DNA of 64,000 bases from Gammaproteobacteria bacterium (GTDB taxonomy: Bacteria > Pseudomonadota > Gammaproteobacteria > Ga0077536), in assembly GCA_016209015.1 (NCBI GenBank), contig JACQWY010000035.1:62001-126000 (forward strand), given 5' to 3'. Position 1 is the stretch's first letter. Every line of letters begins with the position of its first letter. The notes below the pieces were generated by a model. It saw only the letters and a program-made list of their open reading frames with translations. It was not told the DNA's origin and ran no database searches. Position numbers and translations under genes: made by a program. Below, in pieces: positions 36,290-49,900 of this stretch.

Positions 36290-37792
36290 TCACTTCGCCG
36301 GGACCTTCAGCGGCATGAACAGCGGGTTGCCCTGTCTTTGTACCAGAATGGGGATACTCGTGCCGGGCTTGAGCTCCGCGCTCGCACGTTCGAGCTCCGC
36401 AGCGTTCGCGATTTCCCTGAAGTCGATCTGCAGGATGATGTCCCCGTCCTGCAGGCCGGCGTCGAAGGCCGGACCGGGCTTGACGCGGGTCACCATCACG
36501 CCGGCTCCGGACACGCCGAACTCCTTGCGCTCCTGCGCGGTCAGCTCGCGCACCGATACCTTCAGGCGATCGTTGAACCGCGCCTGGTCCTTCGGCTGGT
36601 GCGGTTTCGTGGTCGCGGCTTCGTCCTCGTTCGGCAATTCGCCGATCGTGATCGTCACGTCCTTGCGCTTGCCTTCGCGCAAGAGCTCGACCGGGATCTT
36701 GTCGCCGACCGAGGTGCCCCCGACGATCGGCGGCAGATCGGCGGAGGTGTCGATCTCGCGGCCGTTGAACTTCGTGATGACGTCACCCGCGGCGATGCCG
36801 CTCTTCGCCGCCGGGCTGTCCGGCAGTACCTTCGAGACGAGCGCGCCTTGCGGCTTCTGCATGTGAAATGAATCGGCGAGCTCTTTCGTCACGTCCTGAA
36901 TCAGCACGCCGAGCCAGCCGCGGCTGACGGCGCCCTTGTCGCGCAACTGACGGTAGACGTTCATGACGACGTCGATCGGAATCGCGAAGGACAGGCCCAT
37001 GGAACCGCCGGAACGCGAGTAGATCTGCGAGTTCACGCCCACGACCTCGCCTTTGAGGTTGAACAGCGGACCGCCTGAATTGCCGGGATTGATCGCAACG
37101 TCGGTCTGGATGAAGGGCACATAGTTTTCGTTCGGCAGGCTGCGGCCCTTCGCGCTCACGATGCCTGCGGTCGCGGAATGATCGAAGCCGAACGGCGAGC
37201 CGATCGCGAGCACCCATTCCCCGACCTCGAGCGCCGAGGAGGTGCCGAGCTTCAGCACCGGCAGATCGCCGTCCGCCTCGAGCTTCAGCACGGCGATGTC
37301 GCTGCGCGGATCGGAGCCGACGAGCTTCGCCGAGAGCTCGCGGCGATCGCTCAGGCGCACCGAGATCTGATCGGCGTCCTTCACGACGTGGTTGTTCGTG
37401 ATGACGTAGCCGTCCTTCGAGACGATGAACCCGGAGCCGAGCGAGGAGCGCGGCCCGGGCGCACCGGGACCGCCGGGGCCATCGGGGCCCTGCTCGCCGA
37501 AGAACTTCTTGAAGAAATCGTTGAGCGGGCTGTCCTCGGGAAGGTTCGGAATCGTGTAACCGGGTCCCGGTCCTCCGCCGTGCTCGTCGTCGACGGACGC
37601 GCCCTTCTGGACCATCGACGTGCTGATGTTCACGACGGCCGGCGCGTTGTCCTTCACGAGTTGCGTGAAATCCGGCAAGCCTGCGGAAACGGCGGCGCGC
37701 GCCGGCGGCGCGGCGAGCAGGACGAGCCCGACGAGAGCGGCGGCGAGAACCCGGGCCGGCGCGCGGCCCACACGTGTCGACGAGTTTTCCAT
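36290..37792 (-). CDS. mucD: Periplasmic serine protease MucD/DegP-like
   Basis: 500-residue HtrA-family protease and chaperone. A signal peptide ends near residue 33 (APPARA), then the trypsin-like domain with His135, Asp165 and Ser239 (GNSGGPL), then two PDZ domains (RGWLGVLIQDV and GVMVTRVKPGPAFDAGLQDGD). The linker before the catalytic His is Gly/Pro-rich. The position after rseB matches mucD of Pseudomonas, where it degrades misfolded periplasmic proteins and dampens the sigma-E response. Confidence 0.95.
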   Translation of the reverse strand: MENSSTRVGRAPARVLAAALVGLVLLAAPPARAAVSAGLPDFTQLVKDNAPAVVNISTSMVQKGASVDDEHGGGPGPGYTIPNLPEDSPLNDFFKKFFGEQGPDGPGGPGAPGPRSSLGSGFIVSKDGYVITNNHVVKDADQISVRLSDRRELSAKLVGSDPRSDIAVLKLEADGDLPVLKLGTSSALEVGEWVLAIGSPFGFDHSATAGIVSAKGRSLPNENYVPFIQTDVAINPGNSGGPLFNLKGEVVGVNSQIYSRSGGSMGLSFAIPIDVVMNVYRQLRDKGAVSRGWLGVLIQDVTKELADSFHMQKPQGALVSKVLPDSPAAKSGIAAGDVITKFNGREIDTSADLPPIVGGTSVGDKIPVELLREGKRKDVTITIGELPNEDEAATTKPHQPKDQARFNDRLKVSVRELTAQERKEFGVSGAGVMVTRVKPGPAFDAGLQDGDIILQIDFREIANAAELERASAELKPGTSIPILVQRQGNPLFMPLKVPAK

Positions 37793-37934
37793 GGGTCTGA
37801 TACTGGCCCTTGAATGCTGGGGATGGATCGGGACGCCCGGCGCACGTGAGGCGGCCGGCGCGGCGGAATCGCAGCATACCCGAATCCGCACGCCGATTCC
37901 GAGCGCCGCGGGCAGGCCTGGGCTCACGCTTTCG

Positions 37935-38963
37935 CTAGCGACCGTGGAAGGCGACCGAAGTCGCGATGTGCCGCACCACCGGCTCGGGCAGTTCGCCCAC
38001 CACGGTGACTTGGTAGCTGTCCGCGACGCGGCTGAACGCATTCACGGCGCCGAGCGAGGAATACCCCTGGAATGGATGCACTTTATGCATCACTTTCTCG
38101 ACGAACACCGACACCATCGCGAGACCATCGGAGTAGACCACGTGCTTGACCGGACCATCGCTCGTCGCGAGATGCTGGACCTGCGAGTTGCGCATCTCGA
38201 AGCCGCTCGGCAACCAGCGCACGTCCCACTCCTGACCCGGCTGAGCGCGCGCATCTGCGGGTTCCGTCTCGCTCGTGTACCAGGTGAAGCCGGTGCCCTC
38301 GAGCTCGGCCTGGAGCAGTGCATCGGGGATGTTCCCGTTGATCTCGATCTGCACGAACTGAACCTGCTCCAGCACGCGCCCTTCGCGGCTCAGGATCGCC
38401 GATTTCAGGAGGAGCTTGGAATCCGCGTCGATCCACAGGCGATAACCGTAACGATCCGCGCCGCGCGGAATGATGCCGACGAGGTGCGTCTGGCGGCCGG
38501 CGACGCGTTCCATGCCTTCGGTCTTGAACGCGTAGAGATCGGCGAGCTTCGCGACGGGCTCGGAGAGGCCGAGCGCATAGAAGTCGCGCGGCTGGCGCTT
38601 CTCGACCATCACTTCCTTGTCGTCCGAGAAGATGCATTTCACTTTCGCGCCGTCGCGCACGACCTCGCGCGCCGGTCCGGACAGCGAGACGAGCCGCTCG
38701 CTCTCCGCGTCGCTCCCGGTGGCCGCCTTGTGGATGATGCGCATGGCGTTGAGCTGACTGTCGCGCTGGTACACGAAAAGGCCGTCGTAGTTCAGGGCCT
38801 TCGTCGCCTCGACCATCTGGTTCACGAAGTCCTGCGCTTCCGACGCCGCCGCGGCGACGGCGAACGCCCACAGCGCCACGACCGGCGCCGCGACACGGCA
38901 CCAGCGCGGGGCGTGCGGCCTACTGCCGATTGGAATCGCTCTGGAAGTCGACGATCCGTACAT
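37935..38963 (-). CDS. rseB: Sigma-E regulatory protein RseB/MucB
   Basis: 342-residue periplasmic protein that binds RseA and shields it from cleavage. Signal peptide to about residue 42, then the lipid-sensing domain (VYQRDSQLNAMRIIHK) and the C-terminal domain. ATG 38963 overlaps rseA by 44 nt, giving a long n-region; no better start is visible downstream. Order rseA-rseB-mucD without rseC differs from E. coli and resembles Pseudomonas without mucC. Confidence 0.93.
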   Translation of the reverse strand: MYGSSTSRAIPIGSRPHAPRWCRVAAPVVALWAFAVAAAASEAQDFVNQMVEATKALNYDGLFVYQRDSQLNAMRIIHKAATGSDAESERLVSLSGPAREVVRDGAKVKCIFSDDKEVMVEKRQPRDFYALGLSEPVAKLADLYAFKTEGMERVAGRQTHLVGIIPRGADRYGYRLWIDADSKLLLKSAILSREGRVLEQVQFVQIEINGNIPDALLQAELEGTGFTWYTSETEPADARAQPGQEWDVRWLPSGFEMRNSQVQHLATSDGPVKHVVYSDGLAMVSVFVEKVMHKVHPFQGYSSLGAVNAFSRVADSYQVTVVGELPEPVVRHIATSVAFHGR

Positions 38964-39507
38964 AGGGATGCACGCCGGGTACGCCGAGATTGGAGCGCTG
39001 TTCGTTGAAGTTCACGAGATAGCTGCTGAGGCGGCGCTGGAACTGGTCGGCGCCTTCGCGCTGAGCGTATTCCGGATCCTCGGCATTCGTTGCGGGAGCG
39101 GCATCGCGCGGCTGCACGAAGACGACCTGCGAAGGCGCGGCCGTGAAGCCCCCGTTCGCCGCGACCCCCGCCTCGTCGACGGTCGCGGGCCGCAACGTCA
39201 CGATCGCGAGCGCCGCGATCGACGCGGCGAGCGCGAGCCCGGCGGCGAGCGGGTGACGAAGCGAGGAGCGGCGGGGACGGACGCGAGGAGCGAGGACGGT
39301 GGGTTCGGCGGCGACGGCGTCGCGGACGCGATCCGCGAAGCTCGTGCCGGGTGCGCCGGTATGGGCGTCCCGTAGCACCTCACCGATCAGATGATAGCGG
39401 CCCCAGGCCGCCCGCAAGCCGGGCGTCCCGGCGATGTTCTTCAGAAAGGCCTCGTCGCCCGATGCCGCGTCGTCCACGAGCGCCGACAAGCGTTCCAAGT
39501 CTTGCAT
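38920..39507 (-). CDS. rseA: Anti-sigma-E factor RseA/MucA
   Basis: 195-residue inner membrane anti-sigma factor. The N-terminal sigma-binding domain (LERLSALVDDAAS, WGRYHLIGEVLRD) is conserved, a membrane segment is at about 87-104 (LAAGLALAASIAALAIVTL), and a periplasmic part follows with Gln-rich stretches bound by RseB. It lies 13 nt after rpoE. It holds RpoE inactive until envelope stress triggers proteolysis. Confidence 0.93.
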   Translation of the reverse strand: MQDLERLSALVDDAASGDEAFLKNIAGTPGLRAAWGRYHLIGEVLRDAHTGAPGTSFADRVRDAVAAEPTVLAPRVRPRRSSLRHPLAAGLALAASIAALAIVTLRPATVDEAGVAANGGFTAAPSQVVFVQPRDAAPATNAEDPEYAQREGADQFQRRLSSYLVNFNEQRSNLGVPGVHPYVRIVDFQSDSNRQ

Positions 39508-39520
39508 ATGCCCTGACCTA

Positions 39521-40105
39521 CTACTGCTCCAGTAACGGTTTCAACTTGGAATCGATCGCCTCGCGCGCCCGGAAAATCCGCGAACGCACGGTCCCGATGG
39601 GGCAGTCCATCGCTTCGGCGATCTCTTCATAACTGAGCCCTTCGATCTCGCGCAGCATGATCGCCACGCGCAGGTCTTCCGGCAGGCTCTGTATCGTCCG
39701 GATGACCGTATCTTTGATCTCGTCCGTCAGGAGCACGGACTCGGGCGTCTCTATGTCCTTCTGGAGATCATCGATGTCCATCTCCTCGCCGTCCGCGCCC
39801 TCCAGATCGACTTCGACGGGACGGCGTGCCGCGGACACCAGATAATTCTTCGCCGTGTTGATCGCGATCCGGTACAGCCACGTATAGAAAGCGCTGTCGC
39901 CACGGAAGCTGCCCAGGGCCCGATAGGCCTTGATGAACGACTCCTGCGCCACGTCCATCGCTTCATCGTGATCGCGCACGTAGCGCTGCACCAGCTTGAT
40001 GATCCGGTGCTGGTAACGGAGTACGAGCAGGTCGAAAGCCGACTTGTCCCCACCTTGTACTCGCGCCACCAGTTCATTATCGGTGTCTATGGGGTTGTCG
40101 CCCAT
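39521..40105 (-). CDS. rpoE: RNA polymerase sigma-E factor (RpoE/AlgU)
   Basis: 194-residue ECF sigma factor. Region 2 (KSAFDLLVLRYQHRIIKLV, AMDVAQESFIKAYRALGSF) and region 4 (LPEDLRVAIMLREIEGLSYE, DCPIGTVRSRIFRAREAID) are clear. AGGGAG precedes ATG by about 9 nt. It is divergent from nadB as in many gammaproteobacteria and has a self-type promoter upstream. It should drive the envelope stress regulon including the genes downstream. Confidence 0.97.
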   Translation of the reverse strand: MGDNPIDTDNELVARVQGGDKSAFDLLVLRYQHRIIKLVQRYVRDHDEAMDVAQESFIKAYRALGSFRGDSAFYTWLYRIAINTAKNYLVSAARRPVEVDLEGADGEEMDIDDLQKDIETPESVLLTDEIKDTVIRTIQSLPEDLRVAIMLREIEGLSYEEIAEAMDCPIGTVRSRIFRAREAIDSKLKPLLEQ

Positions 40106-40156
40106 CAGGGTGGACTCCCTGTATCATGGCCGCGCAACCAGATAGCACTCAGAGGC

Positions 40157-40183
40157 GTAGACCATCGTCATTGGGTGAAGTTC
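40157..40183 (-). promoter_or_regulatory. rpoE: Sigma-E-type autoregulatory promoter of rpoE
   Basis: Minus strand GAACTT, 15-nt spacer, GTCTAC, against the sigma-E consensus GGAACTT-N15-GTCTAA. The transcript would start about 45 nt before the rpoE ATG. Position and spacing are as expected for autoregulation. Confidence 0.7.
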
Positions 40184-40234
40184 GGCTTGAAGCCTGGTAC
40201 GGAATTGTCGCGAAAGTATATCAAGTAAGAATTG

Positions 40235-41845
40235 ATGCCACACCCCAGAGACTTCGATGTCATCATCATCGGGAGCGGGGCCGCGGGTCTCAGCCTCGCC
40301 CTCGAGCTCGCCGGCACCCTCCGCGTCTGCGTCCTCTCCAAAGCCGGCCTCGACGAAGGCGCGACGCTCTACGCGCAGGGCGGCGTGTCGGCCGTCATGG
40401 ACGACAACGACTCCATAGAATCCCATGTCGAGGACACCCTCATCGCGGGTGCCGGGCTCTGCCACCGCGACGTCGTCGAGCAGATCGTCCGCGAGGGCCG
40501 TGAGCGCATCGACTGGCTCATGCGCCAGGGCGTACCGTTCACGACCCAGCCGGCACCCGCGGGCGGCGTCGAATTCCACCTCACCCGCGAGGGCGGTCAC
40601 AGCGCCCGCCGGGTCGTGCACGCCGCGGACGCGACGGGCCGGGCGATCGAGTCGACGCTCGCCGCCCGGGTGCACGAGAAGTCCGGCCTCGTGCTCCTCG
40701 AGAACCACATCGCGATCGATCTCATCACGCTCGGCAAGCTCGGCCGGACCCCGGACCGCTGCGTCGGCGTCTATGTCCTCGATCGCAACGCGCACGCCGT
40801 CCGGACGCTGCGCGCCCCGGTCTGTGTGCTCGCGACGGGCGGCGCCGGCAAGGTCTATCTCTACACCACGAACCCCGACGTCGCGAGCGGCGACGGCATC
40901 GCGATGGCCTGGCGCGCGGGCTGCGCCATCGCGAACATGGAGTTCGTGCAATTCCACCCGACCTGCCTCTATCACCCGAAGGCCAAGACCTTCCTGCTGA
41001 CCGAGGCGCTGCGCGGCGAAGGTGGAAGGCTGCTGCTGCCGAACGGGGAGCCGTTCATGGAGCGCTTCGATCCGCGCAAGGAGCTCGCGCCGCGCGACAT
41101 CGTCGCGCGCGCGATCGACCACGAGATGAAGCGTCTCGGCTCCGAGCACGTCTACCTCGACGTGACGCACAAGTCGCCCGATTTCCTGCTCTCGCATTTC
41201 CCGACCGTGCACAGCCGCTGCCTCGAATACGGCATCGACATCACGAAGGAACCGATTCCCGTCGTGCCGGCCGCGCACTATTTCTGCGGCGGCGTCGTGA
41301 CCGACGTCGCGGGCCGCACCTCCCTGCCCGGCCTCTTCGCGATCGGCGAGACCGGCTGCACGGGTCTGCACGGCGCGAACCGCATGGCCAGCAACTCGCT
41401 GCTCGAGTGTCTCGTGACGGCGAAATCCGCGGCCCGATCGATACTCGGTCAGCGCAGCGAGTTCCCCACCCTGCCGCCGGTCCCGGACTGGGACGAGAGC
41501 CAGGTGACGGACGCCGACGAAGAAGTCGTCGTCTCGCACAACTGGGACGAGCTGCGGCGCTTCATGTGGGACTACGTCGGCATCGTGCGCAGCACTAAGC
41601 GCCTCGAACGGGCACGGCACCGCGTGCAGCTCCTGCACAGCGAGATCGGCGAGTTCTATGCGAATTTTCGCGTCACGAGCGATTTGATCGAATTGCGCAA
41701 CCTCGTGCAGGTCGCGGACCTCGTGATCCGCTCGGCGCTGAAGCGCAAGGAGAGCCGCGGCCTGCACTTCACCCTCGACCACCCGGAACCCGACGACAAG
41801 AACTATCGCCGCGACACTATCCTGCGTGCCGGCGACTTCAGTTGA
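40235..41845 (+). CDS. nadB: L-aspartate oxidase
   Basis: 536-residue flavoenzyme that oxidises L-aspartate to iminoaspartate in NAD synthesis. FAD-binding [18 protein letters not shown], the [10 protein letters not shown] loop and the [13 protein letters not shown] region are present. The ATG at 40235 is preferred to the TTG one codon earlier. It is divergent from rpoE (129-bp gap) and is followed by a yciK-like gene at 13 nt. nadA/nadC are not in the window. Confidence 0.96.
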   Translation: MPHPRDFDVIIIGSGAAGLSLALELAGTLRVCVLSKAGLDEGATLYAQGGVSAVMDDNDSIESHVEDTLIAGAGLCHRDVVEQIVREGRERIDWLMRQGVPFTTQPAPAGGVEFHLTREGGHSARRVVHAADATGRAIESTLAARVHEKSGLVLLENHIAIDLITLGKLGRTPDRCVGVYVLDRNAHAVRTLRAPVCVLATGGAGKVYLYTTNPDVASGDGIAMAWRAGCAIANMEFVQFHPTCLYHPKAKTFLLTEALRGEGGRLLLPNGEPFMERFDPRKELAPRDIVARAIDHEMKRLGSEHVYLDVTHKSPDFLLSHFPTVHSRCLEYGIDITKEPIPVVPAAHYFCGGVVTDVAGRTSLPGLFAIGETGCTGLHGANRMASNSLLECLVTAKSAARSILGQRSEFPTLPPVPDWDESQVTDADEEVVVSHNWDELRRFMWDYVGIVRSTKRLERARHRVQLLHSEIGEFYANFRVTSDLIELRNLVQVADLVIRSALKRKESRGLHFTLDHPEPDDKNYRRDTILRAGDFS

Positions 41846-41858
41846 CAGCGAGCCCCGC

Positions 41859-42626
41859 ATGACCCCGAGCCCCGCCGGTTTCCCGGCCGATTTCATTCCC
41901 GGCCCCGACACGCTCGCGGACCGGCGCATACTCGTCACCGGCGCGAGCCAGGGCATCGGGCGCGCCGTCGCGCTCGCCTGCGCGGCCGCCGGCGCACGCG
42001 TCCTCCTGCTCGGCCGCGACATCCGCCGCCTCGAGCAGGTCGCAGGCGAAGCCGCGGCCTGCGGCCGGCACGAGGCCATCATCGTGCCGATGAACCTCGA
42101 GGGCGCGAGCCTGGACGACTACCGTCACGTCGCCGATCTGATCCGCACCCAGCTCGGCGGGCTCGACGGTCTCGTGCTGAACGCGGCGATGTTGGGCGAG
42201 CTGTGCCCGATCGCGCATTACGATCCCGTGCTCTGGGCCCGCGTATTCCAGGTCAACGTGCACAGCCAGTTCCTGCTCGTGCAGGCCTGCCTGCCGCTGT
42301 TGAAAGCGGGCGACTCGGGCTCGATCATCTTCACGTCCTCGGGGGTCGGACGCCGCGGCCGCTCGTACTGGGGCGCGTATGCGGCCTCGAAGTTCGCGGT
42401 CGAGGGGCTCATGGAGACGCTCGCGGACGAGCTCGCGGCGGATCCGGGCGTGCGGGTGAACTCCGTGAACCCCGGCCGGACCCGCACCCGCATGCGGGCG
42501 ATGGCCTATCCCGCGGAGGATCCCGGCACGCTGCTGCCGCCGGATGCGATCACGCCCCTCTATGTCTACCTGCTCGCCCCCGCGAGCGCGGCCCTACACG
42601 GCCAGCGCCTCGACGCGCAGCGCTGA
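41859..42626 (+). CDS. yciK: YciK-like short-chain dehydrogenase
   Basis: 255-residue SDR oxidoreductase. Cofactor motif TGASQGIGRA (about 27-36), NAAM in place of NNAG, and active YxxxK in GAYAASKFAVEGL; the catalytic Ser is in TSSGVGRRG. The form resembles YciK, whose substrate is unknown. It is 13 nt after nadB and is followed by a hairpin. The track start at 41826 overlaps nadB and is not preferred. Confidence 0.85.
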   Translation: MTPSPAGFPADFIPGPDTLADRRILVTGASQGIGRAVALACAAAGARVLLLGRDIRRLEQVAGEAAACGRHEAIIVPMNLEGASLDDYRHVADLIRTQLGGLDGLVLNAAMLGELCPIAHYDPVLWARVFQVNVHSQFLLVQACLPLLKAGDSGSIIFTSSGVGRRGRSYWGAYAASKFAVEGLMETLADELAADPGVRVNSVNPGRTRTRMRAMAYPAEDPGTLLPPDAITPLYVYLLAPASAALHGQRLDAQR

Positions 42627-42628
42627 GC

Positions 42629-42648
42629 CGGCAGGCAAGCGCCTGCCG
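42629..42648 (+). terminator. Hairpin after the yciK-like gene
   Basis: Perfect 8-bp stem cggcaggc / gcctgccg with aagc loop, 2 nt after the stop codon. No T tract follows. The rest of the 284-bp gap to the cyclase gene shows no gene, only the sigma-54-like promoter. Confidence 0.5.
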
Positions 42649-42860
42649 CACGACCCGGTAATCCTTGCCGCCGCGGCCGGCCGGCGGCAGGCGATCCGTC
42701 AAGCTTCTGTCCCCGGCGGCGCAGACCGCGATCTCGAAGTGTCCACTCTCTGACGCCGGGACGGCAGCGCCGGCGCCGCGCGGACGCCGCGGCGGCGGCG
42801 AATCGCGCGTGGCGGCCTGCGAGCCGCATCACATGGCGCCGTCGACTCATCGGTTGCTTC

Positions 42861-42876
42861 TGGCACGGTTCTCGCT
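42861..42876 (+). promoter_or_regulatory. Sigma-54-type promoter of the GGDEF gene
   Basis: TGGCACG, 4-nt spacer, TCGCT, against the RpoN consensus TGGCACG-N4-TTGCW; the GG and GC pairs are exactly 10 nt apart. A start about 12 nt downstream would leave a leader of about 24 nt holding AGGAG before ATG 42911. Confidence 0.6.
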
Positions 42877-42910
42877 TCTCGAAGGCAACGAGAATAAACA
42901 GGAGCCGGCC

Positions 42911-43849
42911 ATGGCCACCGTCGTGAGCGAAATTTCTTCTCCGGAACTGACGACCCCGATGGGCACGATCAGCGTCCTCCCGCTCCTCGAGCCGCGGCCC
43001 GAGAATCGCCGCCTGATTTCGGACAGCACGGTGCTCAGGATTTCCACGGCGCTGCAGTCGAGCCTGTTCGTGCGCGACGTGATCCGGAGCTTCGCGAACG
43101 AGGCGAAACGCATCGTCCGGCGCATCAGCCTGCGTTACCGCAACCGCTCGGACGGCCTCTCGCTCCAGGAAGGCCGCCTGCAACTGCACCGCTGCACCTA
43201 CGATCTGAACCTGCTCGGCAAGTCGCTCGGCGAAATCACGTTCACCCGAGCCCAGCCGTTCAGCACCGACGAACAGTCACTGCTCGAAATCATGCTGTGC
43301 GCGCTGATCTATCCGCTGCGCAATTCGCTGCTCTACGAACGCGCGCTCCGCACCGCGCTCAAGGATCCGCTGACCGGCATCAACAACCGCGCGAACATGG
43401 ACCAGCACCTCGACCAGCAGGTGCTGCTCTCGACGCGCTACGGGACACCGCTTTCGCTGCTGATGATCGACGTCGATCTCTTCAAGGGCGTGAACGACTC
43501 CTACGGCCACATCGTCGGCGACGCGGTCCTGATCGCGATCGCCGAAGGCATCGTGAAATGCACGCGCAACAGCGACGTCGTGTTCCGCTACGGCGGCGAG
43601 GAATTCGTCGTGGTGTTGTCGAACACGAAGCTCGACGGTGCGATGCATCTCGCGGAACGCATCCGCGCGTCGATCGCCGAGATGGAAGTCAAGGCGGCGG
43701 ATGTCGATCTCCGCGTGACGATCAGCGTCGGTGTCGCGGAGCTGCAGGCGAGCGAGAGCTCGGTGGACATCCTGCAGCGCGCCGATCGCATGCTCTATCG
43801 TGCGAAATCGCGCGGCCGCAACCTCGTCATCACCGACGACGGCTGCTGA
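42911..43849 (+). CDS. Diguanylate cyclase, GGDEF domain
   Basis: 312-residue enzyme predicted to make cyclic di-GMP from two GTP. The catalytic motif is GGEEF (228-232), with the metal-binding Asp in MIDVDLFKGVND and the product-inhibition site RxxD (RNSD, 219-222) intact. The first 140 residues form a cytoplasmic domain, perhaps GAF-like, not recognised with confidence; no membrane segment is seen. Start ATG 42911 has AGGAG 6 nt upstream; the longer track ORF has no such site. The gene stands alone, convergent with ligA. Confidence 0.92.
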   Translation: MATVVSEISSPELTTPMGTISVLPLLEPRPENRRLISDSTVLRISTALQSSLFVRDVIRSFANEAKRIVRRISLRYRNRSDGLSLQEGRLQLHRCTYDLNLLGKSLGEITFTRAQPFSTDEQSLLEIMLCALIYPLRNSLLYERALRTALKDPLTGINNRANMDQHLDQQVLLSTRYGTPLSLLMIDVDLFKGVNDSYGHIVGDAVLIAIAEGIVKCTRNSDVVFRYGGEEFVVVLSNTKLDGAMHLAERIRASIAEMEVKAADVDLRVTISVGVAELQASESSVDILQRADRMLYRAKSRGRNLVITDDGC

Positions 43850-43858
43850 GCTCCTGCC

Positions 43859-46865
<3,007 letters not shown>

Positions 46866-46937
46866 GGCCGTTCAGGCGCCTCCCGCGCCCGGTTTGCACA
46901 CCATGCCGCTGCCCAGCTTGCGGTTCACCGCGCGTCC

Positions 46938-49900
46938 TCAGGCGGTCGCCGCGAGCGCGACCGCTTCTTCCATATTGACGGACACGAGGCGCGACACGCC
47001 CGGCTCGTGCATCGTCACGCCGATGAGCTGCTCGGCGATCTCCATGGTGATCTTGTTGTGGGTCACGTACAGGAATTGCACGGTGCCGGCCATCGTCATC
47101 AGCATCTCCGTCAGGCGTACGACGTTCGCGTCGTCGAGCGGCGCGTCCACCTCGTCGAGCAGGCAGAACGGCGCGGGATTCAGCTCGAACAGCGAGAACA
47201 CGAAGGCCAGCGCCGTGAGCGCCTTCTCCCCGCCGGACAGGAGGTGGATCGTGCTGTTGCGCTTGCCCGGCGGCCGGGCCATGACCGCGACGCCGGTCTC
47301 GAGCAGGTCTTCGCCGGTGAGCTCGAGATAGGCGTGACCCCCGCCGAAGAGCACGGGGAAACGCGCCTGGAAACCCGCGTTGACCTTGTCGAACGTCTCT
47401 TTGAAACGCGTGCGCGTCTCCTTGTCGATTTTGCGGATCGCGTCTTCGAGCGTCTCGAGCGCCGTCGTCAGATCGGCGTGCTGTCGATCGAGATAGGTCT
47501 TGCGCTCCTGGAGCTGCGCGAACTCGTCGATCGCCGCGAGATTGATCGGGCCGAGCCGCGTGATGCGCGTCGCGAGCGACTCCAGGCGTTCACGCCAGGC
47601 CTCCTCGCGCGCTTCCGCGGGCAGCTCGGCCGCGATGTCCCGCGCCGGACGGCCGGTCGCGCGCAGACGCTCCTCGAGCTCCTGCATCCGGACCTGGAGC
47701 GCGCGCTCCTCGAGGCGGGCCTGTTCGAGGATGCGGTTGCGTTCCTGCAGCTCGCGCTCGATGCGCGAACGGTTCTCCTCGCAGCCGCGCTGCTGGCCGT
47801 CGATGTCGTCGAGCCGGCTGCGGGCGGCGGCGAGTGCGGACTCGGCTTCGACGCGCAGGCCGAGGGCTGCATCGAGCTGCTCGCGCAGCGAACCCTGCGG
47901 CGCGACGGCTTCGCCCATCGCCTTCTCGAGATCCGTGCAGCGCGCGGCGAGCTCCTGGCGCAGGTTCTCGTTGCGCTGGAGCGCGGTGGCGAGCGCGCCT
48001 TGCTGGGAGCGCAGTCCCTCGAGCTGCAGGGCGAGCTGATGACGGGCCTCGCGGGCGTCGCGCCAGGTGGCGCGGGCCACGTCGAGCCGCGACTGCAGAT
48101 CGCGACGGGCTTCGGAGAGCTCGTTGCGGCGCGCCTCGTGCCGGCGCAGGGCTTCCTGCATCTCCTCGATGCTCGACTTGATCTGCGCGACGGCGGACTC
48201 ATCGGTGTCGGAGCGCTGCGTGAGGCCCTGGATTTCGCGATGAATCGCCTCGCCGCGCGAGCGCAACTGATCGAGCTCCGCCTCGGCACGGCCTAGCCGG
48301 CTCTTCGTTTCGGCGACGCGGCCGGCCGTCGCGCGCAGCGCGCCCGAGAGCTCCTGATCGCGCCGCTCGAGGCGCTGGACCTCGGCCTGCGCCGCGTCGA
48401 GGCTCGCCTGCAGCGTCGCGACACCCGCCTGCGCGTCCTCGACTTGCTGACGCAGCTCCTCGAGTTGACGTTCGCGTTCGAGCACGCCGGTCGCGGCGCC
48501 GGCCTTGCCCGGGAGCTGCGCCCAGTTCGGGCCGAGCCAGTGACCGTCGCGGGTGATGACGGATTCATGCGCCGCGAGACGGGCGCGGAGCGCCGTGGCT
48601 GCCGCGAGATCGTCCGCGACGTACACCGCGCCGAGCAGGCTCTCGAGCGCGACGGGTCCGCGCACGCGATCGAGGAGCCGCGGCACGTCGGCGAGGCCCG
48701 GCGCGTCCGCCCGCACCGGCGCCTTCTCGACGACGCGCATGTACTCCGCAGGCAGGCTGCGACCGTCCGCAGCGAGCAGCGGATCGACGAGCTGTTCGCC
48801 GCACAGCGCCGTCAGCCAGGCCTTGAGCGCGGTCTCGACCGCACGCTCCCATCCGGCGTCGATCTGCAACTGCTCCGCGAGCAGCGCCGAGCTCGTGAAG
48901 CCCGCGCTCTGCAGCCAGTTCGCGAGCGGTCGCTGATCGCGGCCGAGGGCGGCTTCCTGCAAGGCTTTCAGCGAGGCCTGCCGGCCGGTCAGCGCCTGCA
49001 GCGCCGAGCGGTGTTCGTGCAGACCGCGCGCCGCGGCCTGCGCATCCTGCCGCGTCTGCTGCAGCGTGGAGCGGACTTCGTTGTGCTCGGTGGTGAGCGC
49101 GTCGTGCTGGCGCTCGGTTTCCTCGAGCTCGGCGTGCAAGGTCCCGATGCGCTGTTCGACGCCGGCGGTGTCGAGGCGCTGCTGCTCGCCGATCAACTGC
49201 GCGAGCCGGCTGCGCGCGCCGCTGATGCCGGCCTCGAGGTGCTGCAGGCGGACCTGCTCGGCATGCTCGAGGCGCGCGGTCTCGGCGCGCGCGTTGTTGA
49301 ACTCGTCCCAGGCGCTCTGCCAGGCCTCGGCTTCGGCCTCGACGCCGCGCAGGACCGCGCCCTGCTCGTCTTCCGAGGCGGCGAGCGTGTCGAGTCGCGG
49401 CGCGGTCGCCTCGATCTGATCCGCGATCTCGCTCTGACGGCGCGTGTCCTCGGCGAGCAGCGCGTTCGCTTCCTCGCTCTGCCGGCGCGCGCGCTCGAGC
49501 TGCTGCTCGAGCGAGAGCCGCCGTTCCTCGGCGTGCTGCAGGGCCTGCTCGAGGCGAGAGATCTCGGCGCTGCGCGCGTAGAACTCGCTCTGGCGGCGGT
49601 TGAACCCGTCGGTCGCCTGCGTCTGCGCCTCACGGAGGTTCGTCTGCTCGGCCTCGACGCCGCGCAGGCCCGCGATCGACTGTTCGACGGCGTTCTCGCG
49701 ATCGACGATGAGCGTGTGCTGCTCGCGCGTCGCGACGTCGACCTCGCGCCAGCGCAGCGCGAGAAGCTCGGCTTCGAGCTTGCGCTCCTCGGTCTTGCAC
49801 TCCTGGTATTTCTCCGCGGCCTTCGCCTGACGCTGCAGATGGGAAAGCTGCTTCTCGAGCTCCTCGCGAATGTCGTTCAGGCGATCGAGGTTCTCGCGCG

